Below, one piece after another: positions 16,498-26,471 of a stretch of 55,583 nucleotides of DNA. Each line of letters begins with the position of its first letter. Positions within the stretch are counted from its first letter, which is position 1. The position numbers were made by a program, and so were the translations under genes. The notes beneath the pieces were generated by a model. The model was not told where the DNA came from. It ran no database searches and worked only from the letters and a program-made list of their open reading frames with translations. The stretch is from an uncultured Spirochaetaceae bacterium (GTDB lineage: Bacteria; Spirochaetota; Spirochaetia; Sphaerochaetales; Sphaerochaetaceae): NCBI GenBank assembly GCA_944389075.1, contig CALXLA010000016.1, positions 1 through 55,583 on the forward strand, written 5' to 3'.

Positions 16498-16700
16498 TCT
16501 GACTTTCCTCCCTCGCTCTTCCTGTGATCAGTCGAATAATAGCCGCTGCCATGATACTCGACAGCAGGAGCTCCTGAGAATATGCGCTCCGCAGGAGATG
16601 AGCAATCAGGGCAGATATCATGATCCGCATCCTGATCGAATCCCTTTATAACTTCATAATCCTTTCCGCACTTAGTGCACTTATATTCATATAGTGGCAT
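16494..16700 (-). CDS. FmdB-type zinc-ribbon protein
   Basis: A 68-residue protein beginning MPLYEYKCTKCGKDYEVIKG, with a second pair CPDC (about 30-33): the FmdB/CxxC_CXXC_SSSS zinc ribbon. This family is linked to regulation but its actual role is unclear. The open frame extends to 16736, but MPLYEYKC is the invariant family start and AGAGG lies just ahead of it. The C-terminal tail is Ser/Gly/Lys rich and disordered-looking. Its stop overlaps the trpS start, so the two are coupled. Confidence 0.88.
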   Translation of the reverse strand: MPLYEYKCTKCGKDYEVIKGFDQDADHDICPDCSSPAERIFSGAPAVEYHGSGYYSTDHRKSEGGKSE

Positions 16701-16710
16701 AGCAAACCTC

Positions 16711-17505
16711 TTAGTTAGCTGGAATATCATAATCAATCAGGACTTTATCACCATCAGATGCGAAAACACCCGCAAGAGACTGGAAATCAGGACGTTCGCC
16801 CTGGCTTCTTATAGTCTTGATGAGTTCATTGCGCAGGATAGTCACAAGAGTCCTTGCAGACTCCTCACTATCCATATCGATAGTCCCTTCGATTCTGTAT
16901 CCATTCACAAGCAGGAGAATCATATCCATCTTGTCCACGACATTCTCAGGAACAGCCAGCGGAAGCTGGGATGGAAGCGACTTCGGCGCAAGAGAATAGA
17001 TCGCGACAGCAGCTGTTGCCATCTGATCCGCGATATCCGAAGGAATCTTCTCCACCCTCTCTGAATATACTTCCCTGTAGAAAGAAGGATAGTCAGGAGT
17101 GAAAAGAAGAAGACCTGGAGCTGCGACGCCCGCATCGATCGTATCAGATGAATAATAACGGATACGGCCCTCTCTCACGAAATCGAAACCCGGTGCATTG
17201 TGAAGCAATGTGGAATTCACATACGCATAGCTGTAGTTGCCTTCAGCTATGCCGGAAACTTCGAATCCATCATCAGATGGCGAGAAATCAAGAGTGAGCC
17301 TTGATGCCCTGTCTGCAAGACTGCCAAGGATGCCATCCGATGGCACCATCGATGCAAATGGTGTCCCTGCGGCCTTATCCATGGCAATGGTGATGATGAC
17401 ATCTCCTTCCTTGCCAAGTGCTGCATATGAGCGCTCCAGCGGAGACTGGAGCACACACGATGCAGCAAGCATAAGAACCGCAATTGACGCTATAAGCCTT
17501 CTCAT
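16711..17505 (-). CDS. Predicted lipoprotein of unknown function
   Basis: A 264-residue protein with signal MRRLIASIAVLMLAASC and lipobox LAASC, so Cys17 should be lipidated. The rest is soluble with no motif I recognise; it alternates hydrophobic strands and contains a repeated use of Ala/Ser/Asp. Its ATG overlaps the ileS stop by four bases and the fmdB-type gene starts 10 bases after its end, so it belongs to the synthetase operon. A lipoprotein between two tRNA synthetase genes has no obvious functional link to them. Confidence 0.75.
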   Translation of the reverse strand: MRRLIASIAVLMLAASCVLQSPLERSYAALGKEGDVIITIAMDKAAGTPFASMVPSDGILGSLADRASRLTLDFSPSDDGFEVSGIAEGNYSYAYVNSTLLHNAPGFDFVREGRIRYYSSDTIDAGVAAPGLLLFTPDYPSFYREVYSERVEKIPSDIADQMATAAVAIYSLAPKSLPSQLPLAVPENVVDKMDMILLLVNGYRIEGTIDMDSEESARTLVTILRNELIKTIRSQGERPDFQSLAGVFASDGDKVLIDYDIPAN

Positions 17506-20500
17506 GCTTTCTCCACAAGCAGGCTGATCTTCTCATCGGCTATCTCAGCTTCCTTGCCATTATTCGCAGCAATCGAAAGCGAATCAGCCAGCGTCTCCTC
17601 TGAGATATATGAGGAGAATGCCTTCACAGCCTTCTCGAACTGCTCGCTTCCGGAAACAGTGAGCCTGATATGATCCGCAACGAGGAAGTCCCTTTCCTTT
17701 CTCTCGGTCTGGACAAGGCGGACAAGATCACGCGCGATGCCTTCAAGAAGAAGTTCTTCCGTAATCTCTGTATCATAGCCTACTGTGAGAGCACCTTCAT
17801 TGAGCACCTTCACATGAGCCTTCTCGCTTCTCTGTATCACAAGATCGTCTTCAGTGATTGAGATCTCTCCACCAGAGTACTGCACAGACTTCGCATTGCC
17901 ATCAAGTATTGATGCGATCACATCGGATGAGAATGACTGTATGAGCGCCGCGACTTCCTTCATGGACTTTCCGAGCCTGGAGCCAAGGACCTTGAAGTTA
18001 GCCTTTGCAGAGTATGATACGAGCCCTGACTCATCTGCGCTTATCTCGACATTCTTGACATTCAGCTCTTCTGCGATGATATCGCTGCTTGAAGCAAGGA
18101 TTGCCCTGTCAGCCTCATTCCTGTCCACGACAAAGAACTTCGAGAGCGGCTGCCTTGTCTTTATGTTGGATGCAGACCTGAGAGCCCTGCCCATGGCGAC
18201 AGCCTTCATTGTCAGGGACATCTCCTTCTCAAGAATCTCATCCCTTTCCGCACTGTTCTCAACAGGATAATCGCAGAGATGGACGGATTCCGGCATATCA
18301 TCGGTACGAAGATTGAGATAAATCTCCTCCGTGACAAACGGAATCATAGGAGCTGCGACCTTGACAAATGTCAGGAGCACCCTGTAGAGAGTATCGTATG
18401 CCTCCTTCTTGTCGCCATCGTTCTCGGACTTCCAGAATCTCCTTCTTGAGCGCCTGATATACCAGTTGTTCAATTCATCTATGAATGTGACAAGAGTTGA
18501 TGATGCTGTCTGGATATCATAGGAATCGAAAGCATCCGTGACAGTCTTAACGAATCTGTTGAGGGATGAGATTATCCACTTGTCAAGTGGATTCGAAAGC
18601 TTGCTGTATTCAGTCTCAGAAGGCTCATATCCGTCGATTGATGCATATGTGACGAAGAATGAGTATGCATTCCAGAGAGGAATCATCAGATTCTTCAGTA
18701 CATCCTTGACAAGGTCATCGCTGAACTTCAGATCATCAGCTTTGACAAGAGTGGAATCAATCAGCGCGAAGCGGAGCGCATCTGCGCCGTACTTGTTGAT
18801 GATCTCCATAGGATCCGTGAAGTTCCTTTCGCTCTTGCTCATCTTCCTGCCATCAGCGGCAAGCACGATGCCGGAGACAATGCAATGCCAGAATGCAGGC
18901 TTTTCGAAAAGCGCTGCGGCAAGTATTGTCAGCGAATAGAACCATCCTCTTGTCTGATCGAGTCCTTCATTGATGAAATCAGCTGGGAAGATATTCCCGA
19001 ATCTATCCTTGTTCTCAAATGGATAATGCTCCTGAGCATAAGGCATCGAGCCTGACTCAAACCAGCAGTCAAGGACATCAGGGATTCTTCTCATCGTGCC
19101 CTTTCCATCAGGAGATGGCCATGTAAGCTCATCGACATACTGCTTATGGAGATCCTCGACCTTATGGCCGCACTTTGCCTCAAGCTCAGCGACAGATCCG
19201 ATGACCTCGATATAGTCAGAACCATCACACTGCCATACCGGAATAGGATTGCCCCAGAATCTGTTGCGGCTGATGGCCCAGTCCCTTGCGCCTTCAAGCC
19301 ATTTGCCGAATCTTCCATATTTGATATGGGAAGGAACCCAGTCAATCTGGTCATTGCATTCAAGCATTGTCTTCTTGATCTTCTGGATATCGACAAACCA
19401 GCAGCTCATCGCCCTGTAGATAAGAGGCATCTTCGTGCGGTAGCAGAACGGATATGCATGGAGATAGTTCTCCTTCTTTACCAGCTTGCCATGCTCTTTC
19501 AGCCACTGGATGACACCCTTATCTGCATCCTTCACGAAAAGTCCTTCGAAATCAGGGACCTCGGATGTGAATCTGCACTCCGCATCAATCGGGCATACGA
19601 CAGGAATGCCTGTGCCCTTGAGCACATTGTAGTCATCTTCACCGAAACCGGGGGCTGTATGTACGATACCGCAGCCATCTTCAGTAGTGACATAATCGCC
19701 GCAGACAACAACGAACGCACCCTGCTTCTTCAGATCTGCAAAGTATGGGAAGAGTGGCTCATATGTCCTGCCCTTGAGATCAGAGCCCTTCATCCTGGCA
19801 ACGATCTCACAGCCCTTTCCATCCTTGTAGTACTTGCCAAGGAGCTTCTCGGCAAGGTAATAGAAGTCCCCTGATTCCTCATCGCGCACTTTCACGTAGT
19901 CGATATCAGGACCGACAGCAAGAGCGAGGTTCGAAGGAAGCGTCCAGGGAGTAGTCGTCCATGCAAGGAAGTATGTGTTTTCCTCGCCATCTGCTGAGAA
20001 TCTAACCGTGACAGCCGGATCAGTGACATCCTTATAGCCACCGAGAGATACCTCCATGTTCGAAAGCGGAGATGCGAGAAGCGGAGAATACGGAAGGATA
20101 TTGTACCCTTTGTAGATGAGTCCCTTGTCATAAAGAGACTTGAAAACCCACCATACAGACTCCATGTAATCCTTGTCCATGGTCCTGTAGCCATGATCGA
20201 AGTCAACCCAGCGGCCCATACGCGTAATCGTATGCTTCCACTCATTTGTGTATCTGAGGACAATGGAACGGCAGGCATCATTGAATTTCGCGACGCCATA
20301 ATCCTGGACTGCGAAATAACCCTTGATGCCAAGAGTCTTTTCGACCTCAGCTTCTACAGGAAGCCCATGGCAGTCCCATCCGAAGCGCCTGATCACCCGC
20401 TTTCCCTTCATTGCCTGATAGCGCGGGATCGCATCCTTTATCGTACCCGGTACGAAATGACCGAAATGAGGAAGACCCGTTGCGAACGGAGGGCCATCAT

Positions 20501-20630
20501 AGAAAACATATTCATTATCAGCAGGGCGCTGCTCTATAGATTTATTGCAGATATCATGCTCATTCCAGAATGAAAGGATATTTTCTTCCATCTTAGGAAA
20601 ATCCACTTTATTGTTGACAGGTTTGAACAT
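17502..20630 (-). CDS. ileS: Isoleucyl-tRNA synthetase
   Basis: A 1042-residue class I synthetase charging tRNA-Ile, with editing domain. It has the HIGH-type block FATGLPHFGHFVPGTIKDAIPRY, then RRFGWDCHGLPVE, the editing region (TTPWTLPSNLALAVG, EDGCGIVHTAPGFGEDDY), LDCWFESGSMPYAQ, the KMSKS loop in DGRKMSKSERNFTDP, and the C-terminal anticodon-binding region (WYIRRSRRRFW). The length matches the type found in eukaryotes, archaea and several bacterial lineages including spirochetes, rather than the E. coli form with a C-terminal zinc motif. GGAGG precedes ATG 20630; the frame upstream to 20678 is unneeded. First gene of the operon that ends with trpS. Confidence 0.95.
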   Translation of the reverse strand: MFKPVNNKVDFPKMEENILSFWNEHDICNKSIEQRPADNEYVFYDGPPFATGLPHFGHFVPGTIKDAIPRYQAMKGKRVIRRFGWDCHGLPVEAEVEKTLGIKGYFAVQDYGVAKFNDACRSIVLRYTNEWKHTITRMGRWVDFDHGYRTMDKDYMESVWWVFKSLYDKGLIYKGYNILPYSPLLASPLSNMEVSLGGYKDVTDPAVTVRFSADGEENTYFLAWTTTPWTLPSNLALAVGPDIDYVKVRDEESGDFYYLAEKLLGKYYKDGKGCEIVARMKGSDLKGRTYEPLFPYFADLKKQGAFVVVCGDYVTTEDGCGIVHTAPGFGEDDYNVLKGTGIPVVCPIDAECRFTSEVPDFEGLFVKDADKGVIQWLKEHGKLVKKENYLHAYPFCYRTKMPLIYRAMSCWFVDIQKIKKTMLECNDQIDWVPSHIKYGRFGKWLEGARDWAISRNRFWGNPIPVWQCDGSDYIEVIGSVAELEAKCGHKVEDLHKQYVDELTWPSPDGKGTMRRIPDVLDCWFESGSMPYAQEHYPFENKDRFGNIFPADFINEGLDQTRGWFYSLTILAAALFEKPAFWHCIVSGIVLAADGRKMSKSERNFTDPMEIINKYGADALRFALIDSTLVKADDLKFSDDLVKDVLKNLMIPLWNAYSFFVTYASIDGYEPSETEYSKLSNPLDKWIISSLNRFVKTVTDAFDSYDIQTASSTLVTFIDELNNWYIRRSRRRFWKSENDGDKKEAYDTLYRVLLTFVKVAAPMIPFVTEEIYLNLRTDDMPESVHLCDYPVENSAERDEILEKEMSLTMKAVAMGRALRSASNIKTRQPLSKFFVVDRNEADRAILASSSDIIAEELNVKNVEISADESGLVSYSAKANFKVLGSRLGKSMKEVAALIQSFSSDVIASILDGNAKSVQYSGGEISITEDDLVIQRSEKAHVKVLNEGALTVGYDTEITEELLLEGIARDLVRLVQTERKERDFLVADHIRLTVSGSEQFEKAVKAFSSYISEETLADSLSIAANNGKEAEIADEKISLLVEKA

Positions 20631-20718
20631 CACTCCTCCTACCGGTCTAATATAGCGGAAAGCAATGCTGTTATTCAATCATCAGATAATAGCGCGGAAC
20701 TCATCAGAATGGATACAA

Positions 20719-21741
20719 TCAGCTCTTTGAGATAGCATGCATGACATCTTTCCCGGAAAGCTCTCTCAGCACAGGTCTGCCCTGTCCCTCCATCAGTATG
20801 AACTTCACTGTGCCATTGCTCTTCTTCTTGTCTTTTCCTATTGCGCTGAAATAAGCATCGAAGTCATCAATGGCGTAATCCTCATCGTATCCATACATCG
20901 AAAGGAGGGAAAGCGTCCGTTTCGCAAGATCATCAGGTGTGATTCCGAGAGCGACCCCTGCCCTGATTGCAGCTTCCATCCCCCAGGCAACGCCCTCGCC
21001 GTGAGAAACGCCATAATCCATATATGATTCGAGCGCATGGGAGAATGTATGGCCTAGATTGAGTGCTGATCTTATCCCCTTCTTCTCCTCAGGATCTCTC
21101 TCTATATAAGAGATCTTGACCTCAAGGGAAAGCTTTATCATCTCGGTGATGATATCATCGTCCCTTGCGATGACTGCATCCCTATTCTCCTCAAGGAAAT
21201 GGAAGAGACGCTCATCGGAGGAAAGGACCGCATGCTTGAGGACCTCCCCAAGACCGGAGCGGTACTCTTTTCCGCTTAGTGTCTTAAGTGTCCATGGAGC
21301 GATAATCACACTCTCTGCAGGAAAAAATGTCCCAACAAGATTTTTACCTCCGCAGTAATCTATGCCGGTCTTTCCCCCAAGAGTGGCATCGACCATCGAA
21401 AGAAGCGTTGTGGGAATAAGTGAAAGACGCGCGCCTCTCATGTAAACAGATGCTGCGAATCCTGTCATATCGAGTATGACACCACCGCCGAATCCGATGA
21501 AAAGCGAATCCCTCGCAAGCCCTGCCGACAAAGCGGAAGAAAGTATCGTGTCGACAGATGACCAGTTCTTCTCGTTCTCTCCAGGAGGAAGCACCACATC
21601 AGGCCTTCTGCCGCCAAGATGCTGCATCGCATTGCTGTCAGTGACTATGAAACCATCATCGATGAATGAATCCCGGGAAGATGCGAAGAAGACATCTGTC
21701 TTCTTTCCTCCTGCAAGCGTTACTGAGAAGATCTTTTCCAT
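20719..21741 (-). CDS. aroB: 3-Dehydroquinate synthase
   Basis: A 340-residue NAD- and metal-dependent enzyme converting DAHP to 3-dehydroquinate, second step of the shikimate pathway. Visible blocks are PPGENEKNW (substrate loop), FIGFGGGVILDMTGFAASVYMRG, IPTTLLSMVDATLGGKTGID, the SGLGEVLKHAVL metal-site segment, and LNLGHTFSHALE with SHGEGVAWGM for the remaining metal ligands. Length is normal. It is divergent from the cysteine desulfurase gene and 88 bases upstream of ileS on the same strand, so read-through into ileS is possible. Confidence 0.94.
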   Translation of the reverse strand: MEKIFSVTLAGGKKTDVFFASSRDSFIDDGFIVTDSNAMQHLGGRRPDVVLPPGENEKNWSSVDTILSSALSAGLARDSLFIGFGGGVILDMTGFAASVYMRGARLSLIPTTLLSMVDATLGGKTGIDYCGGKNLVGTFFPAESVIIAPWTLKTLSGKEYRSGLGEVLKHAVLSSDERLFHFLEENRDAVIARDDDIITEMIKLSLEVKISYIERDPEEKKGIRSALNLGHTFSHALESYMDYGVSHGEGVAWGMEAAIRAGVALGITPDDLAKRTLSLLSMYGYDEDYAIDDFDAYFSAIGKDKKKSNGTVKFILMEGQGRPVLRELSGKDVMHAISKS

Positions 21742-21798
21742 ATGGCATCATTATACGATTTTGCATCACTTGCAGAAAAGAGCAGAAAACAATCTAAT

Positions 21799-22929
21799 AT
21801 GCCCATGAACCTGTATTTCGACAATGCGGCAACAACACCTATGTCTGATAAGGCCATGGAAGCATATATAAGGACAGAAAGGGAATTCTTCGCAAATCCA
21901 TCATCTGTACATGCAGAAGGCATAAAGGCGAAAAAGGAACTTGAGCGCATCAGACGCTCATTCGCATCGATGCTCGGGGTAAAGGAAGAGTGCCTCTTCT
22001 TCACATCAGGTGCAACTGAATCAATCGCCTCTGTCTTCTCATCCCTGCTCTTCATGCAGCCTGGCAAGGCAATAATATCGAGGATAGAGCATGAGGCTGT
22101 GGCATCATGGCTTCCTGTCCTCTCATATCATGGGTGGAAGACTGAGGAAGTAAAAGCAAAAGGCGGCTTCGTGAGGCCAGAGGATCTTGCATCGGCGCTC
22201 ACTCCTGATACAAAGCTTGCAGCTGTGATGGCTGTCAGCAATGTCACAGGCGCAATCGAGGATATAGAGGCCCTTGTGAAGACAGTCAGGGAATATGAGA
22301 AAACATCAAAGAGAAAGATTTTCTTCTTCTCTGATTCCGTACAGGCTCTCGGGAAGATCCCATACAGCCTCTCTTCCCTGGATATCGATGGAGCATCATT
22401 CTCAGCGCACAAGATAAACGGACCGAGAGGCATCGGACTTCTCTATCTGAAGAATCCTTCAGCATTTAGGCCTCTCTCAAGCGCAGGCGGCCAGGAAAGA
22501 GGCAAGCGCGGAGGAACCGAGAACCTGCCGGCAATCGCAGGCTTTGAGGCAGCTCTGGCAGAATGGCTTGAGGATGCGGATACAAAGAGACACAGGATAC
22601 AAGGTATGAATGCAATGCTCAGGGAAACAATAGCTTCTCTTGATCTTCCGATCCTTTCACCTGAGAATGCATCTCCATACATACTGTCGTTTGCATCGCC
22701 ATATCCTTCTGAGGTATTCGTGAGAATGCTCTCAGATAAAGGGATCTCCGCCTCATCAGGCTCTGCATGCTCCAACAATGCAAAAGGCGAAAGCGAGAAG
22801 ATCATGCAGGCTATGGGAATCAGGAGCGATAACGCCAGGAATGCAGTCAGGCTTTCATTCTCGAATGACACATCGGAGGAAGATGCAGGATATCTTGCCT
22901 CTGCGATAAAGGAAATATGCAATGGATAA
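21799..22929 (+). CDS. Cysteine desulfurase (NifS/IscS family)
   Basis: A PLP-dependent enzyme of about 376 residues removing sulfur from cysteine as a persulfide for Fe-S clusters and thiolated tRNA. It has LYFDNAATTPMS at the start, SGATESIASVF, the PLP lysine in SFSAHKINGPRGIG, GGQERGKRGGTEN, and the active-site cysteine loop SASSGSACSNN. ATG 21799 places the conserved FDNAATTP at the usual distance from the N-terminus; the frame extends to 21742, leaving a roughly 57-base divergent promoter region with aroB if 21799 is right. Overlaps thiI by eight bases; sulfur transfer to ThiI is the likely job. Confidence 0.92.
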   Translation: MPMNLYFDNAATTPMSDKAMEAYIRTEREFFANPSSVHAEGIKAKKELERIRRSFASMLGVKEECLFFTSGATESIASVFSSLLFMQPGKAIISRIEHEAVASWLPVLSYHGWKTEEVKAKGGFVRPEDLASALTPDTKLAAVMAVSNVTGAIEDIEALVKTVREYEKTSKRKIFFFSDSVQALGKIPYSLSSLDIDGASFSAHKINGPRGIGLLYLKNPSAFRPLSSAGGQERGKRGGTENLPAIAGFEAALAEWLEDADTKRHRIQGMNAMLRETIASLDLPILSPENASPYILSFASPYPSEVFVRMLSDKGISASSGSACSNNAKGESEKIMQAMGIRSDNARNAVRLSFSNDTSEEDAGYLASAIKEICNG

Positions 22930-24109
22930 ACTTTACCTCATAAAGGAAGGTGAAATATCATTGAAGGGCGGAAACCGCAAGCTCTTCGAGAAAAGGCTCA
23001 GGCAGAATATCAAGGATAAGATACGCCCGTACAAGTCAGAGATAGACAGACAGAAAGGAAGACTGTACGCATACATCGAAGAGAGTGCCCCTGAGGATAT
23101 TATAGACAAAGCACTGAGGACCACATCGGGAATCGTCGGCTATGCAAAAGCATACAGGACCGAAAAGGATATCGAGGCAATCATAAGGACTGCAAAGGAG
23201 ATTCTCCCTGCATCATCTTTCAGAAATGAGGGGACATTCAGAATCACAGTGAAAAGGGAGGACAAGCAGTTCCCTCTCAATTCGCATCAGATAGCTGTGG
23301 AGCTTGCGAAAGCCGTTGCAGAAATCTTTCCTGCTCTTGAAGTCAATCTCGATGATCCGGACTATACCCTATTCTGCGAGATCAGGAATGAGGCATATCT
23401 CTACACAGACCAGATAAGATGCGAGGGTGGTCTTCCTGCAGGTACGGCAGGCCGCGGCATGCTCCTGCTCTCAGGCGGAATCGACAGCCCTGTCGCAGGT
23501 TATATGATGGCAAAGCGCGGAATGAAGTGCGATGCGATCTATTTCCATGCATACCCATACACATCCGATGAGGCACTTGAGAAGGTAAAGACACTTGCAT
23601 CACTCATTGCCCCATACACTCAGGGAATGAGACTCTTTGTCGTGCCATTCACTGATGGGCAGGTGCATATACGCGATAACGGATACGAGGAAGAGGCGAC
23701 TCTGATGTTCAGGGCATCAATGATGCAGACAGCTGAGAGAATCGCGAAAGCCAACGATGCCGTTGCCATAGTCACAGGCGAAGCGCTTTCACAGGTCGCA
23801 TCCCAGACTCTCGATGCGATGTCATTCACGGACAGCATGACAGAGCTCCTCGTAATCCGTCCTCTAGTCGGTATGGACAAGGAAGACATAATCAGAATCG
23901 CAAGGAGAATCGGCACATATGAGACATCGATCCTTCCTTATGAGGACTGCTGCGTGGTCTTCTCCCCTAAGCATCCTGTGACTCGTCCTGTGAAGGAAGT
24001 CTCGAAAAGGCATTTCGAGGAACTGAAGATGGAAGGCTTCATAGAAGATGCCGTGAAGAACACGAAAGTCTATACATTCGACTCGATGGGAAGGGAACTC
24101 GATGCGTAA
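22922..24109 (+). CDS. thiI: tRNA 4-thiouridine synthase ThiI
   Basis: A 395-residue enzyme using persulfide sulfur and ATP to make 4-thiouridine at tRNA position 8 and, in some bacteria, thiazole sulfur. An N-terminal ferredoxin-like plus THUMP region (KEGEISLKGGNRKLFEKRL; FRITVKREDKQFPLNS) precedes the PP-loop GMLLLSGGIDSPVAGYMM at about 180 and SQVASQTLDAM. The chain ends without a rhodanese domain, so it is the short form that relies on a dedicated cysteine desulfurase, consistent with the overlapping upstream gene. Overlaps the downstream permease start by eight bases. Confidence 0.94.
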   Translation: MDKLYLIKEGEISLKGGNRKLFEKRLRQNIKDKIRPYKSEIDRQKGRLYAYIEESAPEDIIDKALRTTSGIVGYAKAYRTEKDIEAIIRTAKEILPASSFRNEGTFRITVKREDKQFPLNSHQIAVELAKAVAEIFPALEVNLDDPDYTLFCEIRNEAYLYTDQIRCEGGLPAGTAGRGMLLLSGGIDSPVAGYMMAKRGMKCDAIYFHAYPYTSDEALEKVKTLASLIAPYTQGMRLFVVPFTDGQVHIRDNGYEEEATLMFRASMMQTAERIAKANDAVAIVTGEALSQVASQTLDAMSFTDSMTELLVIRPLVGMDKEDIIRIARRIGTYETSILPYEDCCVVFSPKHPVTRPVKEVSKRHFEELKMEGFIEDAVKNTKVYTFDSMGRELDA

Positions 24110-25121
24110 GTGGATACCTGTCGCTGCAGCTGCCATAGCTGCCATAATATCAGCAATCATAAAGCATCCCACAGGTGAGATGATCGTATCGATGCCATGG
24201 GGAAGCCTGTTTACGATCCTTATGATATCCGCATGCTACAGCGGCCTGAAAAGAGAGAATGCATTCTTCAGCATAAGAAGAGCTGCATCATCTGCAGACT
24301 CAGTATTCGGCATGCTCTCATTCCTTGTTCTTTCCGCTGCTGTCCTTGCGCCTTTCATCACATCATATCTTGCAGCCCTCGCAATCATGCCTATAGCATC
24401 CGGAGTACTCAAAGATGCCGAGAAGGATGAATATATCCCTAGGACACTTGCATTCATTGCGGCAGGAGCTGCAATCGGAGGATTTCTCCTTCCTACAGGA
24501 AGCTTTCATAACCTGTTCATCTCTGAAGGAACAGAACTCTCATCCATTTCAGTAATGGCGCTTCCGGCACTGATTGCCGTAGTCCTGCTTTTCGCATTCA
24601 TGGCTGCTTCGATGGGAAAGAGCATAAGAAGCAAGATCTATATACATCCGGAACTTGAGGATCCTGAACGGAACAGAAGCCTCATGATATTCCATGGATG
24701 TCTCGTATTTGTCGTTATGCTGTCATCAATGGGCATCTTCACCTGGCTCGACATCCTCATATTCACAGTAATCCTCACTCTCCTGTTCGACAGATCAGTC
24801 TACAAGGAAATCGATTATAGGATGTTCCTGTTCCTTGTCCTTCTCTCATTTGCCCTGACGAATTTCAGGACAGAGATGTCAGGATGGATTGCCTATATCG
24901 TATCCGAGATTTTCGGAAGCACAGCAGCATCGCTTATAGCAGTACCTTCAGAAGCTGTTATGAAAGCCGTAAATGCGGGAAGCCTTGGATTGCTGGCATC
25001 CTTCCCCGCGGCAATCGGACTTATCGAGGCAAGGAAAACAGGAAAGGCGAAGGAATACTGCCTATGGTATATTCCACCGACTCTCATCATTTCCATCGTT
25101 CTCATGATTCTGCCTATCTGA
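24102..25121 (+). CDS. Short SLC13/ArsB-like (ion transporter superfamily) membrane protein
   Basis: A 339-residue integral membrane protein with about nine to ten hydrophobic segments. The pattern PFITSYLAALAIMPIA...FIAAGAAIGGFLLPTGSFHNLFI resembles the conserved re-entrant loop of the citrate/anion transporter (SLC13, ArsB, NhaD) superfamily. It is shorter than most members (usually 400-450), so it may be a compact relative. Substrate is unknown. It is the third gene of the desulfurase-thiI operon (eight-base overlap), and a terminator follows at 25150. Confidence 0.7.
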   Translation: MRKWIPVAAAAIAAIISAIIKHPTGEMIVSMPWGSLFTILMISACYSGLKRENAFFSIRRAASSADSVFGMLSFLVLSAAVLAPFITSYLAALAIMPIASGVLKDAEKDEYIPRTLAFIAAGAAIGGFLLPTGSFHNLFISEGTELSSISVMALPALIAVVLLFAFMAASMGKSIRSKIYIHPELEDPERNRSLMIFHGCLVFVVMLSSMGIFTWLDILIFTVILTLLFDRSVYKEIDYRMFLFLVLLSFALTNFRTEMSGWIAYIVSEIFGSTAASLIAVPSEAVMKAVNAGSLGLLASFPAAIGLIEARKTGKAKEYCLWYIPPTLIISIVLMILPI

Positions 25122-25149
25122 TCAGGAATCAGCAGACACATAGCAAAAC

Positions 25150-25178
25150 GGCCGCTGCCAAAAGCGGTCATTTCTTTT
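25150..25178 (+). terminator. Rho-independent terminator
   Basis: GGCCGC (25150-25155) pairs with GCGGTC (25164-25169) around an eight-base loop, followed by ATTTCTTTT. It closes the desulfurase-thiI-permease operon. Confidence 0.75.
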
Positions 25179-25179
25179 A

Positions 25180-26400
25180 TCAGAGAAACTTCAATGCCTC
25201 ATCCCTGAAGCCAGCTGATGCTTCCCTGAACTCTTCTGCTATCTCATCGAATGGGAATGTGAATTCCCTGTCCTTCAGCAGCTGCCTGCCTTCAATGAAC
25301 ACATCTGTCACATTCATCGGAGACGCGGAATATACAAGAACTGAATACGGATCAAAGCATGGGATCGTATTCACATCTTCAAGCGAAAGCATCACGATAT
25401 CGCTTCTGTAGCCCTTCCTCAGCTGCCCTATCTCAGAGGAAAGCGCAAGACCAGCATTCCGGAAAGCGAGAGGAACGACATCAGAAGCAGGAAGCGCTGC
25501 CCTGTCGGAGAGCCTGTTCTTGTTGAGAATCGCATACAGTCTCATCTGCATGAACATATCCAGCGTATTGCCGCTCGAAGGACCATCTGTACCAAGCGTG
25601 GCTATACAGCCTGCTTCAGCCATCTCCGGAATACGTGCAACGCCTTTGGCGGCCTTCGCATTGCTTCCAGGACAATTCACGACTCTCACATCATTCTCCG
25701 CAAGGCGCATGATGTCATCATCTGATGCAAGAAGAAGATACGCAGCTATGAGATTCGATGAAAGCAGTCCTTCATCATCCATCCAGGCAATCGGCGACAT
25801 GGAATGCCTTTCCTTGAAAAGGGACATCTCCATCGGAAGTTCCTGAAGATGCATGGTCCACATAATCCCATGGCTTTCTGCATAGGAGAACGATCTTTCA
25901 AGATTCCTCTCGGAAAGCGAATACGGCGCATGAGGCGCGATCAGCGGAGTTACAAGCGGATCATTCATGCTGCAGAGCTCATCACATCTTGCAAGACTCT
26001 CATCAAACGATGCAGCGCCAGGATGGGGCGCATCAAGGACAGTCTCTCCTGCCCAGAACCTGAATCCCATATGTGAAGCCGTCTTAGCAATGGCCGCCTC
26101 ATGATAATACATATCGACAGCACTTGTTATGCCGCCCCGGATCATCTCAGCAATAGCGATCTTTGCAGAAGCCACTGCAAGACTCTCTGTCATCGCATTA
26201 TTCTCAAGCGGCATCAGGAATCTATGGAGCCTGTCAGGAACATCATCAGCAAGTGAGCGGAAACTTATCATTCCGAGATGCGTATGCATATTGCACATAC
26301 CCGGAACAAGAAGATGCCCGCGGCCATCTATCGCATCCAGAGTCTTGTACTCAGCAGGCAGGTCATCATCATTTCCGATGAACTCTATGCCATTTTTGTC
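25180..26400 (-). pseudogene. Amidohydrolase (chlorohydrolase/MtaD-SsnA type), N-terminus missing
   Basis: A metal-dependent deaminase-type hydrolase. It shows MCNMHTHLG (metal HxH), APHAPYSLS, TMHLQELPME (His), and TLGTDGPSSGN (Asp), with the C-terminal LRKGYRSDIVML that rebuilds the beta sandwich. Conserved coding continues upstream of the only in-frame ATG (26298): GIEFIG...YKTLDAIDGRGHLLVPG. It then stops at an in-frame TAG (26403-26401) just where AT-rich unrelated DNA begins. About 20 residues of the usual N-terminus are absent and no start exists for the longer reading. A protein from 26298 would lack part of the beta sandwich. It looks cut by the insertion or rearrangement that brought in the RhuM/FtsK-like island. 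Confidence 0.75.
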
Positions 26401-26471
26401 CTATTATTTTGTAAGCATTTATTTTTATAGGAATCGATGCATTTAGTTAATCAGGCCACAATGTAATGTAT

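Noticed and set aside
19146-19874. A 242-codon plus-strand open frame
   Set aside because: It is entirely antisense to conserved ileS coding sequence and has no recognisable protein features.
20631-20718. Possible T-box leader upstream of ileS
   Set aside because: The region is only 88 bases and shows neither the conserved T-box sequence nor a terminator/antiterminator pair.
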